DNA of 6,533 nt from Marine Group II euryarchaeote MED-G33. Its GTDB lineage: Archaea; Thermoplasmatota; Poseidoniia; Poseidoniales; Thalassarchaeaceae. The translations under genes were made by a program, and so were the position numbers. Shown here in pieces: positions 4,240-6,533 of the stretch. The stretch covers positions 1-6,533 of the forward strand of contig CATISE010000151.1 in NCBI GenBank assembly GCA_949538655.1. Reading direction: 5' to 3'. The first letter of the stretch is position 1; every line of letters starts with the position of its first letter. Below the pieces are notes generated by a model. It was not told the origin of the DNA. It saw only the letters and a program-made list of their open reading frames with translations, and made no database searches.

Positions 4240-6258
4240 ATGAATCGCCAATTGACTGCCTTGCTTCTGATTTCGATGCTACTACTCCCAGGCTGCCTGC
4301 AATCAGCTGAAACTGAAACCTCTGATGATACTGAAGAAGAAATTCAAGTCACTCTTCCAACAATTGTCGCATTAGAACAGACTACTGGTTGTGACAATCT
4401 CAATTCGATTCACTGCATGCTTCCTTTCCCATCGGATGCATTCCTAATCGAAGACAATACTACAGTGACTGGATTGCGAGTCAACTATGCAGAGAACACC
4501 CTACCTGTATCCGGTTCACTCTCAAATTCTGGAGAAAATGCTGAAATTCAATCATTGAATCTCTTGGATGGAATGAGTCCCTCAACACAAATCATGACCG
4601 CATTCAGTACATTGCCGAACCTTACGGGTGTTGCCGATCAATACACAGTTGGACTCTCGATGGAAGCGGGTCACGCTACTACCCTACTGAATCTAGACAC
4701 CGGCGATAAAGTAGCACACTGGGTTGAGAGCGATGCAAGAGCAGATGATGCCGAGGCTACGATTTTGTTCATTCGAACTATGCGCTCGCTGGAACCCAAT
4801 ACAGCATATGGAATTGGAATCTCCGGATTGGGTGTAACCCCTTCCGTCGCATTCCAAGCGATTCTGGATGGTCACCAAACAGACGCACCCGATGTTGAAG
4901 CCAGAAGAGATTCGATGGCTGTATTGATTGAAGCTCTGAATGAATCTGGGCATGACGTTGAGAATCTAAACGACGCTTGGCAATTCCACACGGCCTCTCT
5001 CGACTCAATCGTGGGGCCAACTCTCTCCATGCGTGCGGATGCATTAGATCGCTTGGGTGATGGAGGAATTGGATGTACAGTCGAGGATGTTGACAACGAT
5101 TGGATTGACGATACAGAATCTGATTTCCGCAAGATTACAGGGACCTATACAGTACCGCAATATCTTGAGTGGCAGAATCCTCCAAGCAAAATTAGTACGG
5201 ATGAGAATGGAACCCCACAATTCGTCGAATATGCAGAGATACCCTTTACACTGGTCATTCCCAAGATTCTAGCAGATAACAATGAGAGTGGACCTTTGGT
5301 TGTCTGGGGCCACGGATTCCTCGGAAATGGAAGAGGCGCTATTTCCTCTGCAGCCATCGGTTGGATGCAGGAATATGAGGTCGCCATGGTTGGTACTGCC
5401 ATCTCAGGGTGGTCTAGTTCAGACATGGATACCATCTTCATGGGTCTTGCAAATATCTCATATTTTGAGCATCAATCAGATCGACTTCAACAAATGCTGG
5501 TCAATCAGATGGCATTGGCGCGTACTTTCAAGGGTGTTTGTAGCGACATTGAACAATTGTATTACAATGGAACCAATTTAGTCGACAGTTCGGATGTCCA
5601 TTACATGGGCTATTCTTTGGGTGGAATCTACGGTGCCAGCATCACAGCGTTCTCCCCAGACATTGATCGAGCCGCTCTGTGGGTCGGAGGATCGGGATTC
5701 TCAACCTTCATCGAGAGAAGTACAAACTATGCGACATTCGCAGATGGTTTTGTACTCCCACAAGCATATCCCGAACGGAATGACCGTGCCGTCCTGATTG
5801 CAGTCTGCCAACACATGTGGGATGCAACCGATGCCGAGACTTGGTTGCGATTTGCTGAAAGTGGTTATGAAAATGAAATAGGTCCATTCAATATCCTCTC
5901 AACTATATCCATCAATGATGCTCAAGTTCCCATGCTCTCATCAGACCGTGCCGCAAGAACGGCGGGTATTCCGGTGCTAAACGGATCAATGTGGTTACCG
6001 TTTGGTGTCGATGTGGTCGACGGTCCAATCACTGGTTCGGCCGTTGTCTATTGGGATGGTGGCTACGATGTAATGCCTGACACAAATGCAGCACCACCAC
6101 TTGGTGACGCTGGTTTGGCACACAACGAAATTGCACCAATCACCCAAGTCAATTCAATGGTTGAAGACTTCCTATTGACTGGAATTATCAACGATACTTG
6201 CAACGGTAGTTGCACATTTGATTACAATACAGATCAAGCCGAAGACTGGGATAATTGA
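4240..6258 (+). CDS. Secreted lipoprotein alpha/beta-hydrolase (lipase/esterase-like)
   Basis: This 672-residue protein starts with a lipoprotein signal peptide: basic N-terminus, hydrophobic core and lipobox L-P-G-C19, followed by an acidic Thr-rich tether (about 20-38). It should sit on the outer face of the membrane. The N-terminal domain has C51 and C59 around a C-x7-CMLPFPSDAF motif and TGLRVNY, a signature I associate with bacterial extracellular lipase-like proteins. The hydrolase fold follows: oxyanion segment GHGFLGNG (357-364), nucleophile elbow GYSLGG with S459, acid D560 in NDAQVP, and H628 in LAHNEI. Aspartates 283, 285, 287 and 291 form a DxDxDxxxD calcium-loop pattern. A C-terminal C654-x3-C658 pair may form a disulfide. 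Ten N-x-S/T sequons suggest surface glycosylation. The substrate is unknown: lipids, polyesters or other esters are possible. The ATG at 4240 is supported by the signal peptide immediately after it. The end overlaps the convergent crtI by 25 bases. Confidence 0.9.
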   Translation: MNRQLTALLLISMLLLPGCLQSAETETSDDTEEEIQVTLPTIVALEQTTGCDNLNSIHCMLPFPSDAFLIEDNTTVTGLRVNYAENTLPVSGSLSNSGENAEIQSLNLLDGMSPSTQIMTAFSTLPNLTGVADQYTVGLSMEAGHATTLLNLDTGDKVAHWVESDARADDAEATILFIRTMRSLEPNTAYGIGISGLGVTPSVAFQAILDGHQTDAPDVEARRDSMAVLIEALNESGHDVENLNDAWQFHTASLDSIVGPTLSMRADALDRLGDGGIGCTVEDVDNDWIDDTESDFRKITGTYTVPQYLEWQNPPSKISTDENGTPQFVEYAEIPFTLVIPKILADNNESGPLVVWGHGFLGNGRGAISSAAIGWMQEYEVAMVGTAISGWSSSDMDTIFMGLANISYFEHQSDRLQQMLVNQMALARTFKGVCSDIEQLYYNGTNLVDSSDVHYMGYSLGGIYGASITAFSPDIDRAALWVGGSGFSTFIERSTNYATFADGFVLPQAYPERNDRAVLIAVCQHMWDATDAETWLRFAESGYENEIGPFNILSTISINDAQVPMLSSDRAARTAGIPVLNGSMWLPFGVDVVDGPITGSAVVYWDGGYDVMPDTNAAPPLGDAGLAHNEIAPITQVNSMVEDFLLTGIINDTCNGSCTFDYNTDQAEDWDN

Positions 6259-6533
6259 GCTTCCAACTTGCGAATCGCTTTTGGTTTTCGCCAATCAGAG
6301 AACCAAGTTTCCTCGCCATTCCAATCAGGAATAATCTCCATATCGGCACAAATGAGTTTGGCCGTAATGCGTCCACTTTCAAAAATCGTAGGCAATCCAC
6401 TTCCGGGATGTGTTCCACCCCCAACCAGATACAACTTTTTGAATTCCTCAAAGCGATTCTGTGGCCGGCGCCAAAGCATTTGATCCAACCCATGTGCTAG
6501 ATTAAAAACGGCTCCCTTGTAGATATCTCTCTC
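6234..6533 (-). CDS. crtI: Phytoene desaturase (CrtI type), C-terminal part
   Basis: Only the last 99 codons lie in the window; the frame is open to the right edge, so the gene begins outside. The C-terminal FAD/substrate-domain signature of CrtI-type carotene desaturases is clear: RRPQNR about 45 residues into the fragment, then LYLVGGGTHPGSGLP followed by ESGRITAKLI. These FAD enzymes desaturate phytoene stepwise towards lycopene, a step in carotenoid and retinal synthesis. Phytoene desaturase is the best call, but other CrtI-like enzymes (carotene isomerases, ketolases, saturases) share this tail and cannot be excluded from a fragment. After the signature come about 37 more residues of acidic/basic tail ending at TGA (6236-6234). 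Apparent starts inside the window are internal codons. Confidence 0.88.
   Translation of the reverse strand, partial: ERDIYKGAVFNLAHGLDQMLWRRPQNRFEEFKKLYLVGGGTHPGSGLPTIFESGRITAKLICADMEIIPDWNGEETWFSDWRKPKAIRKLEAQLSQSSA

Noticed and set aside
4778..5132. Overlapping - strand frames within the hydrolase gene
   Set aside because: They are shadows of a well-supported + strand gene with signal peptide and catalytic motifs; none has a recognisable domain or SD.
6188..6493. 101-codon - strand frame at the right end
   Set aside because: It is a different frame from the one that encodes the clear CrtI signature over the same bases and gives an unrecognisable protein.
1..6533. CRISPR array, tRNA, rRNA, insertion sequence or attachment site
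   Set aside because: No spaced direct repeats, no cloverleaf with a CCA-type end, no rRNA signature, and no transposase or terminal repeats were seen on reading either strand.

Overview
The window looks like a piece of an uncultured marine archaeon, most likely Thermoplasmatota of the Marine Group II/III type (Poseidoniia). The evidence is mixed. A homologue of the archaeal chromosomal protein MC1 lies at the left end. Several genes start about 25-30 bases after a TATA-like element with almost no leader, which is typical of archaea. A CrtI-type carotenoid gene lies at the right end, and base composition is moderate rather than haloarchaeal. The lineage is inferred from gene content; no rRNA or tRNA is present to confirm it.

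Layout, left to right. 1-143: intergenic DNA, possibly with the last codons of an unrecognised upstream gene, plus a strong Shine-Dalgarno (SD) sequence. 144-413 (+): MC1-family DNA-binding protein, followed at 460-499 by a hairpin-plus-T-tract terminator. 529-4034 (-): a three-gene succinate dehydrogenase/fumarate reductase operon transcribed sdhC-sdhA-sdhB, with junctions of 0 and 2 bases and a good SD before each internal gene. 4035-4089: a compact divergent control region with a nearly symmetric TATA-like core and an adjoining perfect inverted repeat. 4090-4188 (+): a 32-residue protein with two CxxC pairs, a minimal zinc ribbon. 4240-6258 (+): a secreted lipoprotein alpha/beta-hydrolase of 672 residues with a visible Ser-Asp-His triad. 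6234-6533 (-): the C-terminal end of a CrtI-type phytoene desaturase that runs out of the window and overlaps the hydrolase tail by 25 bases.

The Sdh proteins would oxidise succinate to fumarate and pass electrons to membrane quinone, or run in reverse, linking the TCA cycle to respiration. The set resembles, in gene order and sequence, the mycobacterial Sdh1 type (Rv0249c-Rv0248c-Rv0247c) rather than the common two-small-anchor enzymes. It has one five-helix anchor carrying buried-looking Cys and His residues. This suggests lateral transfer from bacteria and possibly an unusual membrane-embedded cofactor. The other genes are not functionally linked to Sdh in any obvious way: chromatin packing, surface hydrolysis of esters or lipids, and carotenoid (perhaps retinal) synthesis fit a photoheterotrophic surface-ocean archaeon.
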